Assembly: GCA_003233545.1 (NCBI GenBank)
Contig: QILZ01000195.1
Span: forward strand, 1-6,995
Direction of reading: 5' to 3'
Length of the DNA: 6,995 bases
DNA from: Spirochaetales bacterium
GTDB taxonomy: Bacteria > Spirochaetota > Spirochaetia > SZUA-6
Both the position numbers and the translations under genes were made by a program. Positions 1 through 5,747 of this stretch are shown piece after piece. Positions within the stretch are counted from its first letter, which is position 1; each line of letters opens with the position of its first letter. The notes beneath the pieces are model-generated. The model did no database searches, had not been told where the DNA came from, and saw only the letters and a list, made by a program, of their open reading frames with translations.

Positions 1-170
1 TCGAGAAACAGAAACATGGAATCCCCTATCTCCCCTTCTCTCATTATTATATCACCTGAGGATACCTCGACCTTTCTTGCAATTTTGAAAATATGATTTC
101 TCTCCGCTTCTGTTAAATCGGAGAGAATCCCGACCTTTTTTAACAGATCGTTTTTCTTCTTCTTTCCCAT
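1..170 (-). CDS. Cyclic-nucleotide-binding-domain protein, N-terminal part (cut by left edge)
   Basis: The reverse strand from the ATG at 170 stays open to the window edge and encodes 56 residues. After a lysine-rich start (MGKKKK), the protein has the opening of a CRP/PKA-type cyclic-nucleotide-binding fold: a hydrophobic-acidic helix (LLKKVGILSDLTEAE), then VSSGDIIMREGEIGDSMF at about residues 37-53. That second stretch is the family's GD-I-I--EGE-GDS-- signature leading into the beta-roll. The phosphate-binding cassette would lie beyond the edge, so cAMP/cGMP binding cannot be judged. No membrane segment or DNA-binding domain is visible in this part. A clear ribosome binding site (GGAG, 180-177, spacing 6) precedes the start. 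The gene lies 13 bp behind the stop of the potassium channel on the same strand, so the two are probably co-transcribed and may work together. It could be a stand-alone regulator or the head of a larger cNBD protein. Confidence 0.85.
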   Translation of the reverse strand, partial: MGKKKKNDLLKKVGILSDLTEAERNHIFKIARKVEVSSGDIIMREGEIGDSMFLFL

Positions 171-176
171 AATCCG

Positions 177-180
177 CTCC
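177..180 (-). promoter_or_regulatory. Ribosome binding site of the cNBD gene
   Basis: The reverse strand reads GGAG, six bases before the ATG at 170, and lies just before the channel gene's stop region. It supports this ATG as the true start of the edge-truncated gene. Confidence 0.6.
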
Positions 181-183
181 TGA

Positions 184-1434
184 TCAACCCAAGATAAAAG
201 CCGAGTCGTTGTCTCTGATAGTATAATCCTTACCGGGATTCAGCTTTATCTGCAGTTCTTCCTTCTCTGCACTTTCATATAGATCTATTTCCGCTTCGGC
301 AAACTTTCGTTTAATAAAAGCATCGATGGCAGAGGAATCATCGGACAGGATATCATCCAGAGTCATCTTCTTCTCTTCCGACAAAACCCCGATCAGAATA
401 CCCTCGCCATTTTTCAGGAAGTGGTCTGCAAGCTCGATAAAACTTCTGCCGACAAACTGAACAGGGATCGGAATATTCTTAAGTACATTTCTGCTTTCGA
501 ATGAAAGGAGTTCTTTTACAAGCATAGGAATACCGTTTGACATTGTCGAACTGGCAAGAAGAAAACCATTAAATTCACCGTAAATAATAATATCATCGAC
601 ATTGGCCCTTTTAAGATGTTGTTCATTTTCCGGATTCACTATTTCAGCACCTAAAATAATATCGGGATTCATAGATTTGATGGCAAGTGATGCAAGAATC
701 GTTCTTTCGTCGGCATTATCGAGACTGTTTTCGCCGGATTCATCGGAGAGTAGAATAGCAGCTTTTGCATTTATAATCGAACCTTTCTTAAGAATGGTTT
801 CGTGGGTATAATCACCGCGTACAAACCTTAAATCTATATCCTGTAATTTCGAAGTCAGAGACTGAAATTCTTCAGGATTCATTTCATTTATCAGTACAAT
901 TTCCTGCTTGCCTCTGCCGGATATTTTTCCTATTCCATCGAGTATCTGCTCGGCATTCTTATTCCAGCCGCATAATACCAGATGATTTCGCATGGATACA
1001 TCTTGCAAACCTTTACCCTCCCTGATTTTTCTGTCCACGAAAATACTCGCTATCGTTCCTGAAAGTATCGAAGTAGTTACTACACCCATAAGCATAAGAA
1101 AAAGAGCCAGTATTCTGCCGGTTACCGTTATGGGATACTTGTCACCGTATCCCACGGTTGTAATCGTTACAACTGCCCACCAGAAGGCATCAAAAAAATT
1201 AGAAAACATCGAATGATTTTTTTTAATCTCTGCAAAAAAAACCAGCGCACCTCCTATCAGTATGACAATAAATACAATAACGAGAAGATTGGGAAGCTTT
1301 TCCTTTTTAAGATCGAGATATAATTCTTTAATCCTGTAAAAAAAATTAATTCGTTTTTCTTTTTTTACTTTTCTCTTCGACTGCATACCGGCCCTTATAA
1401 CTTGCTTTTCACTTATTGTATCGGTTAAAAACAT
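184..1434 (-). CDS. Two-TM potassium channel with cytoplasmic RCK (TrkA-N/TrkA-C) domain, MthK-like
   Basis: This 416-residue protein has the layout of a prokaryotic ligand-gated K+ channel. A basic N-terminus is followed by TM1 (about residues 49-69), a pore helix (FDAFWWAVVTITT), the K+ selectivity filter TVGYGD (93-98) and TM2 (about 104-134). An RCK/TrkA-N Rossmann-like domain starts at HLVLCGW (151-157). It has GWNKN in place of a classical GxGxxG loop, as in MthK, so NAD binding is not assured. A TrkA-C-type lobe spans about 310-416 and is interrupted by an acidic insert of roughly 37 residues (about 353-392). The expected role is K+ conduction across the inner membrane, gated by a cytoplasmic ligand that the sequence does not identify. 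The annotated start (1434) has no Shine-Dalgarno sequence. Met17 (codon 1386-1384) is preceded by AAGGG with a 5-base spacer and may be the real start, giving 400 residues. It is divergent from the PEGA lipoprotein gene and lies upstream of the cNBD gene. Confidence 0.93.
   Translation of the reverse strand: MFLTDTISEKQVIRAGMQSKRKVKKEKRINFFYRIKELYLDLKKEKLPNLLVIVFIVILIGGALVFFAEIKKNHSMFSNFFDAFWWAVVTITTVGYGDKYPITVTGRILALFLMLMGVVTTSILSGTIASIFVDRKIREGKGLQDVSMRNHLVLCGWNKNAEQILDGIGKISGRGKQEIVLINEMNPEEFQSLTSKLQDIDLRFVRGDYTHETILKKGSIINAKAAILLSDESGENSLDNADERTILASLAIKSMNPDIILGAEIVNPENEQHLKRANVDDIIIYGEFNGFLLASSTMSNGIPMLVKELLSFESRNVLKNIPIPVQFVGRSFIELADHFLKNGEGILIGVLSEEKKMTLDDILSDDSSAIDAFIKRKFAEAEIDLYESAEKEELQIKLNPGKDYTIRDNDSAFILG
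1392..1396 (-). promoter_or_regulatory. Ribosome binding site favouring an internal start (Met17) of the K+ channel
   Basis: The reverse strand reads AAGGG then CCGGT then ATG (1386-1384). The longest-frame ATG at 1434 has only AT-rich sequence before it. This favours starting at Met17. Residues 1-16 are not part of any recognisable domain, so the domain content does not decide the matter. Confidence 0.45.
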
Positions 1435-1508
1435 TATTATGCAATAGTAAATTAATTATCATTTTTAATTGATTACTCCTGCACCTTCAGATTATAATCA
1501 TTAATGTC
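1435..1508. promoter_or_regulatory. Divergent intergenic promoter region
   Basis: This AT-rich 74-bp spacer separates the minus-strand channel operon from the plus-strand lipoprotein gene and must hold both promoters unless they lie inside the genes. It contains the perfect 10-bp palindrome GATTATAATC (1490-1499), so a TATAAT hexamer is present on each strand. I see no obvious operator repeat beyond this. Confidence 0.5.
1469..1498 (+). promoter_or_regulatory. Candidate sigma-70-type promoter for the PEGA lipoprotein gene
   Basis: TTGATT (1469-1474, four of six matches to the -35 consensus) and a perfect TATAAT (1493-1498) are separated by 18 bases. Transcription would begin near 1505, only a few bases before the ATG at 1509, so the message would be almost leaderless. 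That fits the absence of a Shine-Dalgarno sequence before this start. Confidence 0.5.
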
Positions 1509-3176
1509 ATGAAAAAATACGTTATGTATATCATATACATTATTTCGTTTTTATTTCTTTTTTCCTGCACTACTTCGAGAGGATCTCTCTATACAAACAT
1601 AGTTAAACAGGAAAAGTCCTTAAAAAGCCAGCCCGGTACCAAAGAAAAGAACGGCAAGGAAAACAGCAGTTCAAAAGCAGAAAAATCCGGGGAAAAGGGG
1701 TTAAAAATAGTTACCAATCCGGATAACGCCGAACTGTTCATCGATAACAAGTATATGGGAACGACACCTCTTTTAATAAAAGATATGGAAAAGGGAAGTT
1801 ATGAACTGACCCTCCGTAAGGAAGGATACTACAGTAAGGCTGTATGGATAGACTACAAAGGCGGTCTTCTCATCTATACTACCGATTTAAAACAGATAAC
1901 CGGTTACCTTTCTTTAAAAGCGGCACCCTCCGAAGCATCGATAGAGCTGGACGATCATGCGCTGTCCGAAGGGATGCACGAACTTCCGGTAGGCACGTAT
2001 TCATTGCATATTCGTCTCTTCGGCTACAACGATTATAAAGAGGAACTTCAGATTAATGAAAATGAGGTACTTAATATTAATGCTGCCCTGAAAAAAGCGA
2101 TATTTCACATATCCGGCCTTGCATCATCCCGCGGTGTTTTTAACCCTGCAAACCCGGGGCTGACAGGGAATGTAAAACTGTCATTTACGGTTACTTCCCG
2201 GGGAACAGGGAATATTAAAATTTACAATAGCAGCGATGCTGTTGTTTTTAACAGTAATTTTAAATCTTTCTCCACATGGAACCAGCATGTAATGTGGAAA
2301 GGGAGAGACAAAAAGGGCAAACCGCTGCCCGACGGTACATACAGAGTTGTACTTACTGGCAAATCGAGGGATTCATCCGTTACCGAAACCGAAACAATCA
2401 GTATAACTATAGACAGTTCCGTTATGATAGGATACCGCGCTTTATGGAACGGTACCTCCGGGCTTCTCTATTCTCCCACTGCGGAGGTTCTTCCCTTAGG
2501 TGATTTACAAATATCCTTCATATTAACCGGCCACCAGGAACCGGTCGATAATGTTCCGGTTTTTACGGCTCCCGCAGATCTTTCGATACGCTTTGGAATC
2601 GGGAGAGAATATGAACTGAATATTCTGGGTAACCTTATTTTAGGAAATACGGATAATATACCTATGGGTGCAAGTATATCTTTAAAAAGAAGGATAATCC
2701 GTCTGCGGTCAGCGTTAAGTTTTAACGCCGGCTTATTTATAAAGGCTGCCTATCAGCAGGGCACTACAACGGACAGATTTGCCAACAGCACAGGTATTTC
2801 CGCAGGATTTCCGCTTCAGTTATCCGCAGGATTTTTTAACCTGGTCTATTCTCCCGGAATAATACTTGCCCCTTTTCCGGTTATTTATCCCGATGATAAC
2901 AATATCACAGGTACTGCAGGAGTCTTTTCATGGCTCTATCAACAGGCGGGCATCCTGCTCGATTTCGGCTCACTGACAGCCGGAATATCAGCCTCTCTGC
3001 GGTCGGCTCCGTTTACTTCATTTAAATTTGCAGACCTGCCTTTACAGGCCGGAGCGGAGATAAACTGGATGCTTCCAGACACACGCCTCTTCCTCTCGTT
3101 TATTGCTGCGGGAGAATTCGAATCGATACAGAATTTCTACCTCTTCTCCGGAGGCGGTATCTCCTTTGTCTATTAA
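1509..3176 (+). CDS. PEGA-domain lipoprotein with FlgD-like Ig module and beta-barrel-like C-terminus
   Basis: The N-terminus is a lipoprotein-type signal peptide (KK, a hydrophobic core, then LFSC with the acylated cysteine at residue 20), followed by a Lys/Ser/Glu-rich linker (about 35-63). Two tandem PEGA repeats follow. The first is about 65-118, with IVTNPDNAELFIDNKYMGTTP and LRKEGY. The second is about 132-196, with LKAAPSEASIELDD, LPVGTYSL and GY. Residues about 199-303 resemble a FlgD/CHU_C-type Ig fold: the GVFNP...G opening, an MWKGRDKKGKPLPDGTYRVVLTG-like hairpin, and a strand ending SITID. The remaining 250 residues are rich in alternating amphipathic strands and end in GGGISFVY, a C-terminal aromatic residue typical of outer-membrane barrels. 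The protein is probably envelope-located, perhaps lipid-anchored with its barrel in the outer membrane. Its function is unknown; PEGA modules are generally linked to surface and peptidoglycan-associated proteins. There is no Shine-Dalgarno sequence before the ATG, and Met6 is an alternative start. Confidence 0.85.
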   Translation: MKKYVMYIIYIISFLFLFSCTTSRGSLYTNIVKQEKSLKSQPGTKEKNGKENSSSKAEKSGEKGLKIVTNPDNAELFIDNKYMGTTPLLIKDMEKGSYELTLRKEGYYSKAVWIDYKGGLLIYTTDLKQITGYLSLKAAPSEASIELDDHALSEGMHELPVGTYSLHIRLFGYNDYKEELQINENEVLNINAALKKAIFHISGLASSRGVFNPANPGLTGNVKLSFTVTSRGTGNIKIYNSSDAVVFNSNFKSFSTWNQHVMWKGRDKKGKPLPDGTYRVVLTGKSRDSSVTETETISITIDSSVMIGYRALWNGTSGLLYSPTAEVLPLGDLQISFILTGHQEPVDNVPVFTAPADLSIRFGIGREYELNILGNLILGNTDNIPMGASISLKRRIIRLRSALSFNAGLFIKAAYQQGTTTDRFANSTGISAGFPLQLSAGFFNLVYSPGIILAPFPVIYPDDNNITGTAGVFSWLYQQAGILLDFGSLTAGISASLRSAPFTSFKFADLPLQAGAEINWMLPDTRLFLSFIAAGEFESIQNFYLFSGGGISFVY

Positions 3177-3182
3177 TTAATA
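3171..3182. repeat. 12-bp AT-only palindrome between convergent stop codons
   Basis: TATTAATTAATA is a perfect palindrome. It contains the plus-strand TAA stop (3174-3176), fills the whole 6-bp intergenic gap and abuts the minus-strand TAA (3185-3183). It is all A/T and has no spare loop, so it is unlikely to form a stable terminator hairpin. It may be no more than a by-product of two facing TAA codons in AT-rich DNA. Confidence 0.6.
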
Positions 3183-4322
3183 TTATCGCAGATCCACAGG
3201 AACGTACTTTTTCCCGTGTTCACCTACATAAACTTGCGTCGGCCTGAATATCCTGTTGCCGGCAAGCTGTTCTCTCCAGTGGGCAAGCCAGCCGACAGTT
3301 CGGGCCATGACAAAGATGGGAGTATAGAAGTCCGTAGGTATTCCCATTCTTTCATAGACTATTCCGGAGTAAAAATCCACATTAGGATATATCTTTTTAT
3401 CTTTAAGGATGCTTACCGCATATTTTTCCACCTCTTTCGCAACATCAAAGAGAGGTGTGGAATTGTGTGTGGCAAAGTACAGTTCTGCGAGTTTCTGTAG
3501 AATCTTGGCTCTCGGGTCTTTTACCTTGTAAACCCTGTGCCCAAGTCCCATTATTTTGCTTCCCGAGCGTATCATATTCTGAATATAAGGACGTACATTT
3601 TCCACAGAACCTATGGACCGCAGCATCTTTACCACATGTTCATTTGCACCACCGTGTAAGGGGCCGGACAGGGCACCGATTGCAGAAGATATAACGGCAT
3701 GCGGCTTTGCCTGTGTCGAGGTAACAACCCGTGCCGTAAAGGTGGAGGCATTCATCGTATGATCGGCATGGCATATAAGCGAAGCATCCATAACATTTGT
3801 CATTTTAACATCAGGCTCTTTACCAAGAATCATATAGAGGAAATTAGCGGAATGAGACAAGTCTTTTCTCGGAGCCAATGGCTCGAAACCATGGCGGATC
3901 CTGTTCCACGCTGCAATAATCGTCGGTATTTTTGCAAGCAGTATGATTATTGCCCGCTCTACCTCTTTTTCATCTTCCACATCGCTAATAGGATAATACA
4001 TACCCAGGATTGCAACACTTGCCTGCAGAACGTTCATAGGATGACCGGCTTCGGGAAAAGCTTTTAAGATATCGATAAAGCGGAACTTGAGCTCCCTGTT
4101 CTCCTTTAGTTGTTCATCGAATTCTTTCAGTTCCGTTTTTTTAGGAAGTCTCCCCTTCAGAAGCAGGAATGAATTCTCCTCAAAAGAACTTTTTTCCACA
4201 AGCTCCTGAATCGGGAATCCCCGATACTCCAGGATTCCCTTCTCTCCGTCGATAAAAGATATTGTCGATTTTGCAATGGGTACTCCATCGAGACCGGGTA
4301 CAATTCTTTCTTTTTCGGTCAT
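3183..4322 (-). CDS. gltA: Citrate synthase (small, 2-methylcitrate/citrate synthase-type fold)
   Basis: This 379-residue protein is a complete short citrate synthase of the kind found in Bacillus, many Gram-positives and archaea. It condenses oxaloacetate and acetyl-CoA to citrate in the cytoplasm. The substrate and catalytic residues are all visible: HADHTMNAST with H188, GPLHGGAN with H223, GLGHRVYKVKDPRA with H262 and R271, NVDFYSG with D316, and the arginines R341 (ARTVGW) and R360 (FRPTQVY). The N-terminal GLDGVPIAKSTISFIDGEKG and LEYRG blocks are also typical. The NADH-allosteric N-terminal extension of the E. coli type is missing. The start has a strong ribosome binding site, AAGGAGG. 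No aconitase, isocitrate dehydrogenase or prp gene is adjacent. A 2-methylcitrate synthase cannot be excluded by sequence motifs alone, but the lack of a prp context favours citrate synthase. The gene converges with the lipoprotein gene, with stops 6 bp apart. Confidence 0.95.
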   Translation of the reverse strand: MTEKERIVPGLDGVPIAKSTISFIDGEKGILEYRGFPIQELVEKSSFEENSFLLLKGRLPKKTELKEFDEQLKENRELKFRFIDILKAFPEAGHPMNVLQASVAILGMYYPISDVEDEKEVERAIIILLAKIPTIIAAWNRIRHGFEPLAPRKDLSHSANFLYMILGKEPDVKMTNVMDASLICHADHTMNASTFTARVVTSTQAKPHAVISSAIGALSGPLHGGANEHVVKMLRSIGSVENVRPYIQNMIRSGSKIMGLGHRVYKVKDPRAKILQKLAELYFATHNSTPLFDVAKEVEKYAVSILKDKKIYPNVDFYSGIVYERMGIPTDFYTPIFVMARTVGWLAHWREQLAGNRIFRPTQVYVGEHGKKYVPVDLR

Positions 4323-4326
4323 AGTG

Positions 4327-4333
4327 CCTCCTT
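4327..4333 (-). promoter_or_regulatory. Strong ribosome binding site of citrate synthase
   Basis: The reverse strand reads AAGGAGG, four bases before the ATG at 4322. It fixes the start codon. Confidence 0.75.
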
Positions 4334-4345
4334 ATCCTCACCCTG

Positions 4346-4375
4346 ACTATAACAGACTTTATATGCTTCTTTCAA
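4346..4375 (-). promoter_or_regulatory. Candidate sigma-70-type promoter of citrate synthase
   Basis: On the reverse strand, TTGAAA (4375-4370, five of six -35 matches) and TATAGT (4351-4346, five of six -10 matches) are 18 bases apart. Transcription would start near 4339, giving a leader of about 17 bases that holds the ribosome binding site. The -35 box overlaps the stop codon of the upstream zinc-ribbon gene. Citrate synthase can therefore probably be expressed separately from the operon to its right, as well as by read-through. Confidence 0.5.
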
Positions 4376-4704
4376 ACCTTAAAGAGCAAAAAAATTAAAA
4401 AAATTAAAAGTAAACCCAGAATCAACAGGGCTGTCTTAAAAATAACCGGAGAAATAAACGGGTGCTCTTTATCGGCCTTCATCACAGCAGGTTTTTTCTT
4501 TACCCCTTTACCCTGTTCCGGATATTTAAGATTAACACTCATATAACCGCATCGAGGACACCCTTCGGTAAAGAGCACAGGCTTTTCTTCGAATCCGCAG
4601 ATAGGACATTTAACACCCCCGAACAGTTTGCCGCAGTAAGGGCAGACTTCAGCATTAAACGGCACCTCTCCGCCGCAATTTTCACAGTAAAAACGTGTTT
4701 TCAA
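4372..4704 (-). CDS. Small double zinc-ribbon, C-terminally membrane-anchored protein
   Basis: This 110-residue protein carries four CxxC knuckles: C7/C10, C21/C24, C33/C36 and C49/C52. They match two zinc ribbons of the four-cysteine type (CENCGG...CPYCGK, then CPICGF...CPRCGY). A Lys-rich linker (about 64-80) leads to one very hydrophobic helix (about 88-108) at the extreme C-terminus, so the ribbons are predicted to sit in the cytoplasm as a tail-anchored protein. The start must be TTG (4704-4702). It is the only possible start codon between the in-frame stop upstream and the first CxxC. The preceding AAGAGG has only a two-base spacer, suggesting weak initiation or coupling to the NagB-like gene, whose stop lies 8 bp upstream. 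I do not recognise a specific function. Such ribbons can bind nucleic acid or protein or simply be structural. It is probably a passenger in the operon rather than a sugar enzyme. Confidence 0.8.
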   Translation of the reverse strand: MKTRFYCENCGGEVPFNAEVCPYCGKLFGGVKCPICGFEEKPVLFTEGCPRCGYMSVNLKYPEQGKGVKKKPAVMKADKEHPFISPVIFKTALLILGLLLIFLIFLLFKV

Positions 4705-4712
4705 AACCTCTT

Positions 4713-5747
4713 CTAATTACACTCGGCATCGAGAGGGCCTGCCAGTTCCTTTAGGAAAAAGAGCTTTCCCGGAAGAGTGGGCATAAAACTCGAAGGCACC
4801 CACATATCGGGCCCGTAACGGAGTGTTACCCATAAACTTAAACCCTGCCACTGCATTCCCCGGCCGAACGCACCATCGCACCCCCCGATTATCCAGCCGG
4901 CCTTTAGAAAAATCCCGGGGCCTATCGTATTTGCATAGGCCGGAACCAATGTCGTTCTGCTCTTAAAACTTGTAAGTGCATTCTGCTCGATAGTCAGCGG
5001 ATGAAGCTTTGCCCCAAGCCTGTGTGTCTGTCTTTTCCATTCCTCTTCCGAAGAAAACAGGGCGGCAAAGTGCGGCTCCCAGAAAGCAATATGAAAAACT
5101 CTTCCGACACCGAAAACAACGGTAAGTTCCGCTCCTTTATCGAGGAGGTTTTGTATTTTTTCCGGATATTGGGGAAGATTATCCCTTGTGGCGAAATTTC
5201 TATGGTCTTCCGGGATCGTATATTCACCGAGAGGTCCGTAAAACGCATTTTCCATAGCATGCCTGAACGAAGCCGGATTGGACGGAGGCAGTGTATTACC
5301 CTCCGCATCTGACCATTCGTCCATATTAAAACCGAAAACATGTTCAGCGGATATTCCCCATTCCTTAAGGAAAAATATAGCCCAGCGGTACATACCCATC
5401 GGACCTACAGGCAGAATCATTACTAGCTTCCGTCCGGCTTCTCCTGAACGTCGAATTTTCATCGCAATTTCATGCCCCATAAACGTATTAAAATCGGCAA
5501 GCGTTTTACAGCTTACAGGTGTAAAATCCCTGTTCCACCACTTCCGGGGAATAAAGATATCATCAGGTTTATCCGATATACAGAGATCTATTTTTTTTAA
5601 ATCCCACCCCCCGGGATAGAAATTTTCCAGTAATGAACCGTTTATAGTATTAAGCAGATTATATTCCATTTTTTTAAAACTCCCGTTATAATATTTATTC
5701 TCCGTATCGATCAGGGCAGATAACGCCTCGTTGTAACCCTGCCCCAC
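4713..5747 (-). CDS. Divergent NagB-like (glucosamine-6-phosphate deaminase/isomerase family) protein
   Basis: This protein (344 residues, or 318 from Met27) belongs to the NagB/RpiA/SugarP-isomerase fold. FNMDEW (140-145) matches the family's NMDE block carrying the catalytic base (D143 for E. coli D72). GVGRVFHIAFWEP (213-225) matches GxGxDGHIAFNEP, and ANTIGPGIF (272-280) matches the T-x-G-x-G block. It is longer than E. coli NagB (266 aa), with about 70 extra N-terminal residues including YPGGWDLKKIDLC. Two departures stand out. The catalytic aspartate-glycine of the DGH motif is replaced by V217-F218, although H219 and E224 remain. The phosphate loop TGGTP is shortened to VGPMG. The substrate may therefore not be GlcN6P. 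The GTG start at 5747 overlaps the deacetylase gene by 37 bp and has a poorly spaced GAGGG. The ATG at 5669 with GGGAG ten bases upstream is an alternative. The gene lies in an operon with a deacetylase and an oxidoreductase. Confidence 0.8.
   Translation of the reverse strand: MGQGYNEALSALIDTENKYYNGSFKKMEYNLLNTINGSLLENFYPGGWDLKKIDLCISDKPDDIFIPRKWWNRDFTPVSCKTLADFNTFMGHEIAMKIRRSGEAGRKLVMILPVGPMGMYRWAIFFLKEWGISAEHVFGFNMDEWSDAEGNTLPPSNPASFRHAMENAFYGPLGEYTIPEDHRNFATRDNLPQYPEKIQNLLDKGAELTVVFGVGRVFHIAFWEPHFAALFSSEEEWKRQTHRLGAKLHPLTIEQNALTSFKSRTTLVPAYANTIGPGIFLKAGWIIGGCDGAFGRGMQWQGLSLWVTLRYGPDMWVPSSFMPTLPGKLFFLKELAGPLDAECN
5680..5684 (-). promoter_or_regulatory. Possible ribosome binding site for the alternative (Met27) start of the NagB-like gene
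   Basis: The reverse strand reads GGGAG followed by ten bases and ATG (5669-5667). The spacing is slightly long but more usual than the one-base spacing before the GTG at 5747. If this start is used, the gene no longer overlaps the deacetylase gene, and a 41-bp gap separates them. Confidence 0.35.

Noticed and set aside
1504..1512. Mini-ORF ATG-TCA-TGA overlapping the lipoprotein start as a regulatory leader peptide
   Set aside because: It is only two codons, has no ribosome binding site and would lie at or before the predicted transcription start. It is likely chance.
3171..3182. TATTAATTAATA as a bidirectional terminator
   Set aside because: It is all A/T, only 12 bp, and has no unpaired loop. 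Such a hairpin would be too weak for intrinsic termination.
3216..4067. Plus-strand open frames of 79-122 codons inside the citrate synthase gene
   Set aside because: They are antisense shadows of a well-conserved enzyme, with no recognisable domains and low-complexity or atypical composition.
3183..4322. 2-methylcitrate synthase (PrpC) as the primary call
   Set aside because: The motifs do not separate it from short citrate synthases, and no prpB/prpD-type neighbours are present. It is kept only as an alternative.
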